From: Conus ventricosus
Lineage: Eukaryota; Mollusca; Gastropoda; Neogastropoda; Conidae
NCBI GenBank assembly: GCA_018398815.1
Contig: CM031600.1
Location: forward strand, 48,236,524-48,300,523
Length of the DNA stretch: 64,000 nt
Direction of reading: 5' to 3'
Below are positions 35,378 through 46,221 of the stretch, piece by piece. The translations under genes and the position numbers were made by a program. The notes beneath the pieces were generated by a model. The model did no database searches. It was not told where the DNA came from and worked only from the letters and a program-made list of their open reading frames with translations. Position 1 is the stretch's first letter. Every line of letters begins with the position of its first letter.

Positions 35378-37163
35378 TCACTTTCGCCCGAAAACTTGGT
35401 GGAGGAGCAAGTGGGGTAGAGTCGGCATATTACTGTTCTCTCGAGTCCATGTATTCATAGGGTAAACACCTTTACGCACTAAAGATGGGTCAAAGTATTT
35501 TTTAGTGATTGGAAAGTCTTGTAGAGATCCTGCTAACTTATCCAAACTTGCCATCAGATGTTGGGCTGAATCATAAAAGGATAAAGAGTCAAGAGTAAAT
35601 GTCATGTACTTTTCTGAAGACTGTGCAATGCAGCTAACCCTCTTATATTCAGAAGTCACTGCTTGCATAATGAAATGAGAATCGTAGCCTCGTAAGTTAT
35701 GAAAGAAGATAGGAAGTTTCCATGTCTTAGGATCAACCTTAAGTTGAAGATTACAATTGTTGTGCGCGGCTCCTCTAAATTTTCCGCTAATGTGATCGTG
35801 GTCTCTCACTGTGTCGCCTAATAATTCTCTGTTACATATCCAACAGTGTGTAGATGAGTCATAGCGTTCTTGGTCTTCAGGAGTCATAACAATGTCTGAA
35901 AGATTTAGTTGGTTGGATAACTGATTGCGAAGTTGTTTCATCTGCTCTAAAAATCTACTAGCTGCGTTGGGGCCTCTGTAAATCTCAGGTGTAGTGTGTT
36001 AAACCGTCTGACCTAACAACAATAAACGCATAAGAACAGATCTGATGGTAGGTTAATAAGGTTGTTTTTTTGTTCTTGCTGTTGTGGGCCGTAGTACTGC
36101 GGTAAGATTGATTCAAAGTCGGCATAAACTACGTATGGGCTCATTTGCATTTTGTGTACATTCTTAAAACCAACTTTAGAGCCTGGTTTAGGTGTGAGGA
36201 GTTTGGTTTCACAGTCTACAATACTTTTACAATAAGTTCTATGGTTGGCAGCTGCTTCTATAGTAGAGGGCTTCTCCAAACACCTTCTACAAATCTCCTG
36301 TTTAAAATTATTTTTTGTAGTATAGCTAACAGTCTGCTTATTGTTCTGATTAATACATAATGACTCTTTGTACTATCTGCAAAAAGTATCAAGTCTACAT
36401 GTTTGTTAAGTGAATCGCCTAAAGTAGGAGCATTGGGAGAAATCCTTAGAGGAACAAGATTGTCTACTACAGACCATGTGTATACGTTTACAGTGATTGG
36501 TTTGTTTTGCTCTTCAAACTGAGATATACTATTTATACTTACTGGAAAGGTTATGTTATCAAAGTTCAGCTCTTGTTTGTATGCATCATAATTGGAGACT
36601 CTGTTGCATGATTTTTCACAGGATGTAAATGCGCTCAAACACACCATATAAAACACATGTTGTCAGAATTATGTATTTTAAGACTGCTCGTTTTAACTCT
36701 AACTCTTTTGGGAGAGAAATGTAAGAATTGCCAACTATAGGATAGAACTTTGTTTGCCTTAATCTAATTTCAAGGACTGTTCCTTCAGACCAGCCAGAAC
36801 CCCTTAACTTAGCCTCCTCACTTGCATGGTTAAAACTGTGTAAGCATGTAGTCAGCCCAGTCAGAATTAAAGTCGTGATAGCTAATAACTTCTTTCTGTT
36901 TAGTTGAAACCCAGACTTCCCTGTTACTATCATCAGCGTTATATAATCAATCAGAACGGTTAACAGCACTTTTACTGGCGGTTCCATCTGAAGAGACCTG
37001 GGATTTTAGAGATAGCATGTGCTACGCTTTCATGAACGTTTGTGGGGTTAATGATGTCCAAAGTCTACTTCACTAAACGTAAATTGCTTAATTGTTTGTC
37101 ACTACTGAATATTTCTTCCATCGTATATAGTTTTCCGTCCTCGGATTTACTTGTGGTCGTCAT
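35378..37163 (-). pseudogene. Element C protein-primed DNA polymerase B, N-terminal half only
   Basis: Starts at the ATG at 37163 (MTTTSKSEDGKLYTMEEIFS). Visible: INPTNVHESVAHAISKIPG, LRGSGWSEGTVLEIRLRQTK, ISQFEEQNKPITVNVYTW, YVVYADFESILPQYYG (exonuclease I-like Asp/Glu), CWICNRELLGDTVRDHDHIS with the following H-N-N-C-N (EndoVII-like zinc motif), IFFHNLRGYDSHFIMQAVTS and FDPSLVRKGVYP. Homology to A and B stops near 35445, before the palm motifs A, B and C, so this gene cannot polymerise. Several frame shifts also occur. Confidence 0.85.
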
Positions 37164-37231
37164 TTTTAAAGCCACAATATTTACGTAGATTAAAAAAATA
37201 AATGTAAATAAAAGTAAGTAAAACACGCTTT

Positions 37232-37496
37232 TTATTCTTCACCCAAGCGTTGCAACACTTCAAGCCACGTTAGCTTTACAATAACGCCTGCTAATATTTT
37301 AGCTTTTTCTAAATCACTACAGTCAATGTTCATCGCTTTGGTTGCTTCCTTAAATAGTTCGCTAAGATCTTTTATTATATTGTTTACATCATTCTCAAAC
37401 CAAAATTAACTAAAATCAATGTTTAATGCTTTCATTGTTTCGTCAAATAGTTCATTACACTTCTTTAAATCAGATTCACTGAGTTTTGGCAGCCAT
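37232..37496 (-). CDS. Element C small helical-repeat protein 1
   Basis: About 87 codons from MAAKTQ to EVLQRLGEE. It contains two related helical units, one ending ELFDETMKALNIDFS and the next reading FWFENDVNNIIKDLSELFKE then ATKAMNIDCS, followed by LEKAKILAGVIVKLTWLEVL. In-frame stops near the start and the middle reflect one or two indels. A further related unit opens the neighbouring gene. Unknown function; all-helical by composition. Confidence 0.5.
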
Positions 37497-37566
37497 TTTT
37501 AAATCTAAAATAAAATTAAAAAAATAATTATAAATTCAGTTATATTTATTACTCATAGTCCTTTTT

Positions 37567-37898
37567 CTAATCGTAAAAACTGATCAGGTTTAAAGTAACA
37601 GTTGCCCCTTCAAGATCATCAGACACTTGCAGGTCAGCATCTTCAGGGGCAATATATCAAGTAAAATAGTAAACAATTTTATAATTGGTTTAGGCCAAGA
37701 CTCTGGGATTTTACTAACAGCTTTCAATACGCTTTCCCGAATAGTTAAGTTTTTCAAAAAGTCTGTTATAAATTCATCAAACACGCCCTTTAACACTTCT
37801 TTATCAACCCCACATTAATCGCCCACCCAAAATCATCAAATATTTCTGTAAGCTTTATAACTACTTGGGGTTCATTTTTAAACCAGATTAAAATCATA
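37567..37898 (-). CDS. Element C small helical-repeat protein 2
   Basis: About 110 codons from MILIWFKNEPQVVIKLTEIF through FDEFITDFLKNLTIRESVLK to a C-terminus with DADLQVSDDLEG and LISFYD. Its first 30 residues resemble the second unit of the adjacent protein 1 (WF-N-hydrophobic-IK-L-E-F). Two frame shifts, near 37805 and 37650. Outermost gene before the C terminal region. Family unknown. Confidence 0.5.
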
Positions 37899-38159
37899 AA
37901 TTAAAAAAATAATTAATCATTTCTCCCTCTCCCTCATTCACTCCCTCTCTTTTTGTGTCTCTCTCTCACACACACACACACGAGAACATTCACACAATAG
38001 GCGGATGGTGCTTGCAGGAGAAATGTGAAGGGGGCTTTTGTGGTTCACATTTGAACGTCGTAAATTCGAGACAGCCGCTAAAGCCCTTATCAGAGTCCTG
38101 AATCAATAATCACAGATCTGTTTAAGTTCTATCGGCGGCGCCTGAAAAGGCAGCCTTGT

Positions 38160-38470
38160 AAGTGAAGTGGAGTGTAAACACAGCTCAAGTCGGTCGGACA
38201 CGAAGGAAACTACACACCCAATCAATAGCCAAGCGGTTTTGCAAACCGTTACTATTTTTAGGCCCACGTCATGCGTTTGTGGCGTTCACTGAGAGTCTTG
38301 CAGGGTAGTTGTCGGAGAGTGAAGCGAAGCGCAGGCAGCTTGGCTGGTGGACAACGAAGGGAAACTGCAAACCCGATCAATAGCCAAGCGTTTGTAAAAC
38401 CGTTACTATTTTAGGCCCACGTCATGCGTTTGGCTTTCACTGAGAGCCTTGCAGGTAGTTGTCGGAGGTA
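38160..38470 (+). repeat. Element C right terminal region, 155-bp tandem pair with palindromes
   Basis: Two head-to-tail units each contain CGATCAATAGCCAAGCG or a variant, a palindrome (GGTTTTGCAAACC at 38235-38247, worn copy at 38387-38402), then CGTTACTATTTTTAGGCCCA and CGTCATGCGTTTG. Same layout as the element A end. Confidence 0.8.
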
Positions 38471-39015
38471 ACTGAGAGGTTTTTCCAATATTCTCCAAAT
38501 TCAGGTCTTGCAGCATGGTTTGAATTTGTTTAACTTGCTGAAAATAAAACTAATTGGAAGCCCAACAATGTAAAACTGCCAATACCCATAAAGCACATTG
38601 CAACAGCGTGCAATTTGCGTGCATGATCGTCAGAATACCACATCTCTTTAAGCCATTGAGCCCATGTCAGTAGAATTAAAGTTGATGGTTGTGTTGAGAA
38701 ATCTAATAGATTTTGATGAGCAACTGCGATTCCATAATTTCTCTCTCTAAATCTGAAGAAATGCTGTCTTGAGACATAAATATTTCTAGTAAAATCACTT
38801 CTCTCGCACGTCTGCACAACACAAACCTCTCAAACGTCTGCACAGCACGCCTCCCAAATGTGAAATGACAATAGCTCTGTCCGGTACAAAAGCTTCCCCA
38901 GCCAAAATGACGTCATACTCCCTGCTGATTGTTGAATGTGCACACGTGACATCTGAGCTCGTCGCCTGATGATTAACAATTCACTAGCAGCGCTCTCACG
39001 TTGCACGCGCTGATG
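38450..39015 (-). pseudogene. Hydrophobic protein fragment next to element C end
   Basis: The minus frame at 38817-38530 reads FFRFRERNYGIAVAHQNLLD, WLKEMWYSDDHARKLHAVAM and CFMGIGSFTLLGFQLVLFSA, then by a shift QIQTMLQDLNLENIGK. About half the residues of the RKL...GF...LF segment match a plus-strand fragment at 50930-51030 beside the element B end, in the same orientation relative to the palindromes. Could be an outer element gene or a host gene family. Unrecognised. Confidence 0.45.
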
Positions 39016-39116
39016 CACAAGGTTGCAGAACCAATATTGATTTGAACTGGTCTAGCGGCGGGTTGTAAACAAACAAGCTTGTCAAACCATATATATTTTT
39101 AGTTGATTTTATGCGC

Positions 39117-39357
39117 CTGGAGAGAATGTAAATATGTTTGTTCACGATCACCCCATCTTATCTAGCACGTAAGCCCCCGTTTTAATGTGCTGATTGCGTC
39201 AATTTTAGAGGTTTTTGTGTGTTAATTTTGTTTGTAAAACAGGTGTTAATTTTGGCCAAAACTGACATGAGAAGGACGTGATTTGTATGTGAAAAGGGGG
39301 GTTTTCGTGCAAAATAAGATGGGTGGTCTTGAACATACATATTTACATTCTCTCAAG
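39117..39357. mobile_element. Hairpin MITE, about 240 bp
   Basis: Arms 39117-39166 and 39308-39357 are inverted copies (AGAGAATGTAAATATGT, TGTTCA, CCATCTTAT) with few mismatches. Weaker pairing extends further inward (GCACGTAAGCCCCCGTTTTA against its partner). No coding capacity. Target duplication not clear. Confidence 0.75.
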
Positions 39358-40408
39358 CTGCCACATACATCTGTTGCAATTTATGCTAAACAGATGTGAA
39401 AACTAGGGGGGGGAGGGGGGGGGGGGGGGGGGCTTCCTTACCAGCCTTGACAGTAAGTAGCCAGGCAAATGGTCATAAATTAATCTTGGAGCATTTTTTC
39501 CACTTTAATCATAATCCCACTTGAAGCCTTAGAGGAGGGAACAAGCATCAAGAAATCTTACATACATGTGAGGGTGTATATACACGAGCAATACAAAATA
39601 AATGTACACGTGTCCAAATGTTCATGTATATGTGTGCACATGAACATGCACACATCCAGTACACCACACACACAGATACATAGGCCTGACATCAGATTTA
39701 CATTAATGTGTAGACCCAGGCATCTACTAAGTCTCATCCACCACAATCTCTTCCTGACTCCCTGCTTTTGCATGTCAAGATTCATTAACATCTAACTCTG
39801 AGTACACGTGTGTGCACATACTAAGGCATACATATGTATTGCTTCCTTTTCTCTCAATGCACATACACATTTGGCTACATCTTAACCTTTAGCCTGCAAT
39901 ATACCCATGGAAAGAACATGCACTCAGCTCAGCTTATTATGCTGTGCCCACTAAGCTGTGCAGTCTACATTGTAAATGAACATTCACTCTCTTTCATTCT
40001 GCGTATCATGACATGTGGCTGATTCATTACAAGACTAGCTAGCTTTCCTTTGAAGCTATCGTTTCATGTAAATCTGACAAGCTCTCATTTTTGCCTTGGG
40101 TGCATGAAATAATTGATCTGGCAGTTGCATGAAATAATTGACTTGCCAACTCAGTTTGGCCACTTAGTCCAAAATTTGCTGTCATGGCATATCGCATTTC
40201 TGCTCATGGCCTGTTCATACTTGATCAAACTGTGCAAATTTTGCATGACAAAATGCACACTCAAGACAGACGGGAAAGAAGTTTCGATGGAGCTGTGACA
40301 TTGAAAGGAGGAAATGCAAATGACCCGATGGGAGTCTTTACGATTCAGATGAAGTGGAACATTTTTTTTCAATGCTAAAAAACACGATTTTATTGATGGA
40401 TTTTGAGG
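39358..40408. other. No gene seen; G run and short open frames
   Basis: G run at 39403-39432, then AT-rich unique-looking DNA with CACACA patches. Several short open frames have no recognisable motif. Runs into the gap. Confidence 0.5.
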
Positions 40409-41408
40409 NNNNNNNNNNNNNNNNNNNNNNNNNNNNNNNNNNNNNNNNNNNNNNNNNNNNNNNNNNNNNNNNNNNNNNNNNNNNNNNNNNNNNNNNNNNN
40501 NNNNNNNNNNNNNNNNNNNNNNNNNNNNNNNNNNNNNNNNNNNNNNNNNNNNNNNNNNNNNNNNNNNNNNNNNNNNNNNNNNNNNNNNNNNNNNNNNNNN
40601 NNNNNNNNNNNNNNNNNNNNNNNNNNNNNNNNNNNNNNNNNNNNNNNNNNNNNNNNNNNNNNNNNNNNNNNNNNNNNNNNNNNNNNNNNNNNNNNNNNNN
40701 NNNNNNNNNNNNNNNNNNNNNNNNNNNNNNNNNNNNNNNNNNNNNNNNNNNNNNNNNNNNNNNNNNNNNNNNNNNNNNNNNNNNNNNNNNNNNNNNNNNN
40801 NNNNNNNNNNNNNNNNNNNNNNNNNNNNNNNNNNNNNNNNNNNNNNNNNNNNNNNNNNNNNNNNNNNNNNNNNNNNNNNNNNNNNNNNNNNNNNNNNNNN
40901 NNNNNNNNNNNNNNNNNNNNNNNNNNNNNNNNNNNNNNNNNNNNNNNNNNNNNNNNNNNNNNNNNNNNNNNNNNNNNNNNNNNNNNNNNNNNNNNNNNNN
41001 NNNNNNNNNNNNNNNNNNNNNNNNNNNNNNNNNNNNNNNNNNNNNNNNNNNNNNNNNNNNNNNNNNNNNNNNNNNNNNNNNNNNNNNNNNNNNNNNNNNN
41101 NNNNNNNNNNNNNNNNNNNNNNNNNNNNNNNNNNNNNNNNNNNNNNNNNNNNNNNNNNNNNNNNNNNNNNNNNNNNNNNNNNNNNNNNNNNNNNNNNNNN
41201 NNNNNNNNNNNNNNNNNNNNNNNNNNNNNNNNNNNNNNNNNNNNNNNNNNNNNNNNNNNNNNNNNNNNNNNNNNNNNNNNNNNNNNNNNNNNNNNNNNNN
41301 NNNNNNNNNNNNNNNNNNNNNNNNNNNNNNNNNNNNNNNNNNNNNNNNNNNNNNNNNNNNNNNNNNNNNNNNNNNNNNNNNNNNNNNNNNNNNNNNNNNN
41401 NNNNNNNN
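40409..41408. other. Assembly gap, exactly 1000 N
   Basis: A round-number placeholder. It may hide further exons of the MPV17-type gene, which is transcribed toward it. Confidence 1.
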
Positions 41409-42028
41409 GTAGTACATCATTTGAGACTAGAAAATGTGATGCTGAAAAGGGTATGAACATAGATCAAATCATTTTGGAAATGTGTCGTCACAAACTGATA
41501 ATTGGTTGAGGGGGTAAACAGACTGAATAAAATTTCATCAACTCCATAAGACTCACAAGACATGGATTATTTTTTGCCAGAAAACAGAAAACTGTCAGTC
41601 GCTGAATCATTAATAAACTTAAACATTGGCAGTATGGAGTATGATCCTTCTGAGAGCTTAAAACCTCATCTGATACTGAGAGTGCTCATATTGGCGATGC
41701 CAGCAAGACTCTAACCACATATTGTAGGACAGAATGGTGCGAAGGAAATGATGCTGTTGTATGGTCAAAGTAGCCCTACCCCTGATCCCCAACCCTTTTT
41801 CACCTGTGTTAAGTTCAATGTATGATTAAAAGTTGTTAAAAGTCGTCTGACTCTTCTCTTCCATTATCTAGATCCCCACCCCCCTTCTTTTTTTTGTTTT
41901 TCTTTTTTGTTTTTCATTTTTAACAATGCTTAGTTCAATTTGTATCCCAGAAAATATTTGCTGAAGGTACAATTTCCTTCTATTTTGCTAGAAAAGAATT
42001 TGAATACACCTTACTCTGAGAAAGATCT

Positions 42029-42073
<45 letters not shown>

Positions 42074-42177
42074 TGCACACACATTGCACACAATCATACA
42101 AAGAAACCGATGGTTGTGACTTGGAGTTTCAACAGGTCTGAGGGTAAAAAGTCCTAAATATCTCATATGGGTCATAC
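41409..42177. other. Probable intron of the MPV17-type gene; (CA)n at 42032-42072
   Basis: No coding match. Lies downstream of the splice donor of the exon at 42178-42339 on the minus strand. Confidence 0.5.
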
Positions 42178-42339
42178 CTATAAGAAAGGCTGAGCAGAAG
42201 AACGGTCCGGCTACAGCCTGATCAGCAGCTATTTTCTTGGCCACCATTTTTACACCAGAACCTGTGACATGCTTGTCCAGCAATCGGTACCAGTGGTGGT
42301 TGAAAGGTCCAAGCATAAGACCAATCACGAACATTCGAC
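42178..42339 (-). CDS. Internal exon of an MPV17/PMP22-family gene (MPV17L2-like)
   Basis: Protein family of small four-helix membrane proteins of mitochondria or peroxisomes; MPV17L2 relatives act on mitochondrial ribosomes and translation. The 54-codon exon reads MFVIGLMLGPFNHHWYRLLD, then KKIAADQAVAGPFFCSAF, the family block G-P-x-x-H-x-W-Y followed by K-K-x-x-x-D-Q. The minus strand has a pyrimidine-rich acceptor (TGTATTTTCTCAG) before it and a donor (ATAG/GTATGA) after it, with matching phase 1 on both sides. It is open and undamaged, unlike the elements around it. Other exons are not recognised in the window. Confidence 0.78.
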
Positions 42340-42590
42340 CTGAGAAAATACAGATTGATTCATTATCAAGGGTTCATATAACAGAATTTTGCGCAAAAAT
42401 TGCATTTCAAAACAGCATATGCATTTTTTAAAATGATCTGTGTCATTTTGAGACTGACGCTTTTTCACTGACAAATTGATTGAATAGCTTGATCCTCTAT
42501 TTCCTCCTACAAATACTAACACCGTGTCATCTCTTTCCAAACATTTTTTTTTTTTGCACAGAAGTATCTAGTCTGAGCAGATGCTATCAA
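42340..42590. other. Probable upstream intron of the MPV17-type gene
   Basis: Begins with the acceptor of the exon on its left. No coding match seen. Confidence 0.45.
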
Positions 42591-42759
42591 TCTTGACAAG
42601 AAGACATTGCTTTGCTTACAAACAGAATTGGCAGAATAGTTGGCAACAATGCCATTTTGGTCAATCACAACTGACTATAGGTTTCATTTCCTTGATTCCA
42701 TGCAACAATATGGCGACTGGATTGTCTCTCATCCAGACAAGCTTATCTGGTATACAATT

Positions 42760-43060
42760 TTATATTTCATGATGACTTTTCAGATTGTTCAATAATGGCG
42801 AATTGTTCACTGACCCAGTTTCCTGTCAGCAATGTTTCATTTGAGCGAGGCTTCAGCCTCACTAAGCAGAATAAAAACTGCCATGAGATCGCCTGTTCCC
42901 AACAGCCATGTGGATAATCAAAATGCTGCTGTCAATGGAGACTCCCCATTTTGTTTCTGCATTTTCCTTAATCTTGTATGACCATACCGTCCACACCCAT
43001 GACACCTTTCAAAGGGATGAAGTGAAAAATCGAAGACTGAAGCCAACTGATAACTTCACA
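42760..43060 (+). pseudogene. hAT-type transposase C-terminal remnant
   Basis: The plus strand gives FPVSNVSFERGFSLTKQNKN, resembling the conserved dimerisation segment (S-x-x-C/F-E-R-x-F-S) at the end of hAT transposases. A frame shift and some further helical residues follow. Upstream catalytic parts are not recognised. A dead fragment inside or near the MPV17-type gene. Confidence 0.5.
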
Positions 43061-43301
43061 GAGCATCAGCAAGGTTTATGATGTTGAGGAGAAGGTATTA
43101 ACACATTTGTAGGGTCGTTCTCAGAAACATGTGTGGCATGGGGGTAACTCACTTGGAAGACTTGAAATTTGTTTGCAGTTAGTGGATGATTGTGATTCAT
43201 GTTATTTTTTATGGTGTTTGTATTAAAGAAATAAAAATCTAAAAAAAGGTATTCAGTTTGTATCTGTGTTGTTATAAATTGAGCGTTTTTTAAACCCAAC
43301 A

Positions 43302-43508
43302 GTGCTCCTATTCGCAGACGACTGCCCCTTATACCAGAAAGTTCACTCAATGCAAGATCACATCTCCCTGCATGACGACCTCAACAAACTTGAAAGGTGG
43401 GTCAAAGACAGGAGAATGAGATTTAATGCATCTATTCAAAGTGCTACATCCTCTACACAGAGTCCAAGAACCAGTTCTCTTTCTTCTACAGACTGAATGA
43501 TGAGATTT
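43302..43508 (+). pseudogene. LINE reverse transcriptase fragment (palm, FADD box)
   Basis: The plus frame starts LLFADDCPLYQKVHSMQD and continues LHDDLNKLERWVKDRRMRFN. After a one-base shift it carries on to YRLNDEI. This is the catalytic FADD block and the following primer-grip region of a non-LTR RT. It stops exactly where the GAA tail of the minus-strand LINE starts (43509), so that LINE inserted here or joined here. Confidence 0.8.
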
Positions 43509-44262
43509 TCTTCTTCTTCTTCTTTCAGGGAAGCGACTGCAATCAACCTGTTGATTATTCTGTTGCTGTGGAGGAGGTTGAAGCACACACACACACACAC
43601 ACACAAAAGCACCAAAAAAAAGCGTATATAGTGAGTCTGGAGGCCCTTGACACAAATGTGTCGATGGGTGTGGTCTCCACGACGCTCTGGGGCAGGCTGT
43701 TCCAGTCACGGATTGTTCTTGGTAAAAAAGACTGTTGTTGGTATTGTGTGCAGCATCTTGGCTGAGTGTACTGATGGTTTGGCCTCTCCTCTGGTGGGCT
43801 ATGGCAGGCTCCATCTTTTGTTTCATGCTGTTCATGCATACTATGTTGTGCCAAATTTTGTACAGCATAGCGAGACAGGCAGTTAAATGACCTCTGTCTT
43901 GGAGTGAGGACCATCGCAGTTCATCAATCATGTCTGACGCGCTGGAGGTGTTGTGATAGCGCCTCATGACAAAGCGTGTTGCTCTGCGTTGGATAGCCTC
44001 CATTTTGTCATTACTATCTGTGTGTGGGGATCCCAGAGCTGATTTTTAGATTTTGCCTTAAAAAGCTGAGGATCTTGTTGGCTTTTGAGCAAATGTTGTT
44101 GATCTGTTCATTCCAGTTGAGGTCTCTGGTAAATGTCAGACAAAGGTACTTAACGTTGCTAACAGTTTCTAGTGTGTGTTCATGTAGCTGGTACTGGGGT
44201 TGAGGTAAGCCTTTCCTGCTGCGGGTTACAGGCAGTGTGGTGCATTTCCCTGGGTGAAAGAC
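43509..44262 (-). pseudogene. LINE 3: 3' part of ORF2 and tail
   Basis: The minus strand begins at the break with HPGKCTTLPVTRSRKGLP, then VSNVKYL, WNEQINNICSKANKILSFLR, MEAIQRRATRFVMRRYHNTS, ARLAMLYKIWHNIV-type sequence and IRDWNSLPQSVVETTPIDTF. It closes with a GAA-repeat tail at 43509-43525 and a small AC repeat. These are the usual last blocks of jockey/CR1-group ORF2. It continues the ORF broken at 46596. Confidence 0.85.
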
Positions 44263-44505
44263 TGACGAGAGGTGGATGAGTGGTAGGTGGGTCCTCTAGG
44301 GGAAGGACTTGGAATAATTTATCGATGAGAATTATCTTAACCTTTCACCTACACCCTCTCTCTTACTAGTGGTGGAAGGAGCAACTTTCCGGTACTAGTC
44401 ATCGAAAGAAATTTATATTTGTTCCGGGTCTTGTTAAAATACTTTAGAGTGGCTCTGAGATAAGTTTCCTTAGGCCTGTACTTTTAAAAGTACTTGTAGC
44501 TCCGA
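44263..44505 (+). repeat. Repeat R, second block only (copy 3)
   Basis: Runs from TGACGAGAGGTGGATGAGTG through GTCCTCTAGGGG, TCGATGAGAATTATCTTAA and TGGTGGAAGGAGCAACTTTC to AGTACTTG. Matches 20232-20480. Confidence 0.85.
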
Positions 44506-44510
44506 GAGAC

Positions 44511-46200
44511 AGAATTGAAGAGAAGTTCAAACATTCAACATTGATTGAACAACAGAGAACTGACACAAGTTAAGTGCAATTTCACACATAAGATAATGTT
44601 GCTTATAGCCAGCCGACGCAAAGGGCCATATCAGGGCTGTAATTTCACACATCAACTTTACTTGCTTACACATAGGTAAGTATATGTATGTCTGTTCTAT
44701 AGGCTTAATTTGAGTTCTCACTGAATCACAACAATGAAGGGCCCTTCCTCACTCCTACTTTACTTGCTTACACTCCATGCAGCCTCTAAAGTTGGAATAC
44801 AGTGGGCCTGTCTAAGTTATTCTGAATGTATACTTTTTTTACACATCCATTTCGCTTGCGTACACCAAGTGCAGTAGCCAAAGCGGTACTCATAGACAGG
44901 TTCTCACTGTTTCATCATAAGGTGAGGGTAAGGGTCTGATGGATTTGAGTCCAGGGGGGTTGCTATCTTAACTTATATCGGAGAGGGTAGGTGATCTCTC
45001 CTGTGGCTGGTGATGCTCCTCCCGTGCAGATCTGTTGTATGGTGTCGCCCCGGTTTAAAGTGTAGCCGTGGTGTCTGGCATTTCCCCGGTTTCTGGCGTA
45101 GCCACAGAGTATGGTTTAGCCACAATTTGTAGCGTGACCAGGATCCCAGTTCTGCGATAAAGAGAACTTGGTCTGTAGGTGAGAAGCTGATGGCTGGTTT
45201 GTCGAGTTCACACATTTACCCTTTTATCTTTCAGAAGAGGTGTGAGACTCAGCCGCAAAGTTTTCTCTATGGTAGAGTTTCTACTATAACTATCAATCTC
45301 CACTTTTGTTTAAGGCTGAGTTAAGCTTACAAAAGGGTAGGAGACAGTAATACAATGCTACACAGTTTCAGTCAAACAACTCTTCCATGTTTCTTATGAA
45401 TTAAATCACAATGACTTGGGCTACACTTAGTCCAAGTACACATGTGGTGTAGACAAAGTCATACACTACAAATCATTCCAACTATCACCAGTACTTATAG
45501 ATCAACTTAGCAGTTTATAACCTAGCACAGGTATACTGTTTTTCTGATCTAAATTTATCATTCAATTATCATCTTAACAGATAGAAGTGCATACTGGCAA
45601 ATGTCAGGGTGAACACAAAGAATAGTGGTCAGATTGTCAACAAGAATCATAACTACCTGGAGAGAGCTTTGGCCATATGATGGCAAGCAAACTACTACAC
45701 AGAATATTCATTCATCAGTTTGATAAATGTCACTAAGTATTTGTACAAAGTTACAATGTTAACCCACACATAAAATCTATACATAGATTTGAATTGTAAA
45801 ACATAGTTTCAACTCACTTTTCCTGGGATGAAACAGTTATCCTAGACTTGAGATCAAGAAGTACAAGGAGGTTACCAGGCCTTCTCTCTGGTCGTCCCTT
45901 CGTCTTTCACTGTTCTGATCTACAGGCAGTCTTGAGGGGTCAGTGAAGTTGCAACCCTGTGTCTGGTATATGTATTCCACACTGCCAAATCAGGTTTCTG
46001 ATCTGGCTGACAAGGTGTCAGTCAAACACCAGGAGTGAGACAAAGAGGGGTCTATTCTTACCATCATTCGCCTCGGAAATTGTTTGAACTTCGTCGGCAG
46101 CGGCTCGCTGAGATCAGCGGTCAATTAATTAATGCACGCGTAGACCGCGAATGTTAATTCTGACATTGCGGGTAAACGCAGTGATGCAGACGGTAGATAT
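44511..46200. other. Interior of insertion E, no gene seen
   Basis: AT-rich, with several repeats of ACTTGCTTACAC and TTACTTGC near 44660-44870. Short open frames on both strands have no motif. Confidence 0.5.
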
Positions 46201-46221
46201 GAAAGAGAGAGGGTGGTGGTG

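Larger units (their letters stand above)
34440..38470 (-). mobile_element. Maverick/Polinton-like element C, partial and rearranged
   Basis: On the minus strand it runs from the right terminal region (38160-38470) through two small helical-protein genes (37898-37232) and the N-terminal half of a polymerase (37163-35378) to an unrecognised gene (35172-34690). No integrase, F54H12.2-type or coiled-coil gene is present. Polymerase sequence is clearly diverged from A and B, so C is a different subfamily and not a copy of either. Confidence 0.75.

Noticed and set aside
40338..41509. Long frames spanning the second 1000-N gap on both strands
   Set aside because: They exist only because N is read through. 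The ends have no motif.
43302..44262. Twin-priming inversion of a single LINE
   Set aside because: In twin priming the inverted part lies on the 5' side of the 3' segment. Here the plus fragment lies beyond the 3' tail of the minus element, so two elements are more likely.
44973..45215. Minus-strand frame of 80 codons in insertion E
   Set aside because: Its repeated W/LW/TLW pattern comes from local DNA repeats; no motif or counterpart.
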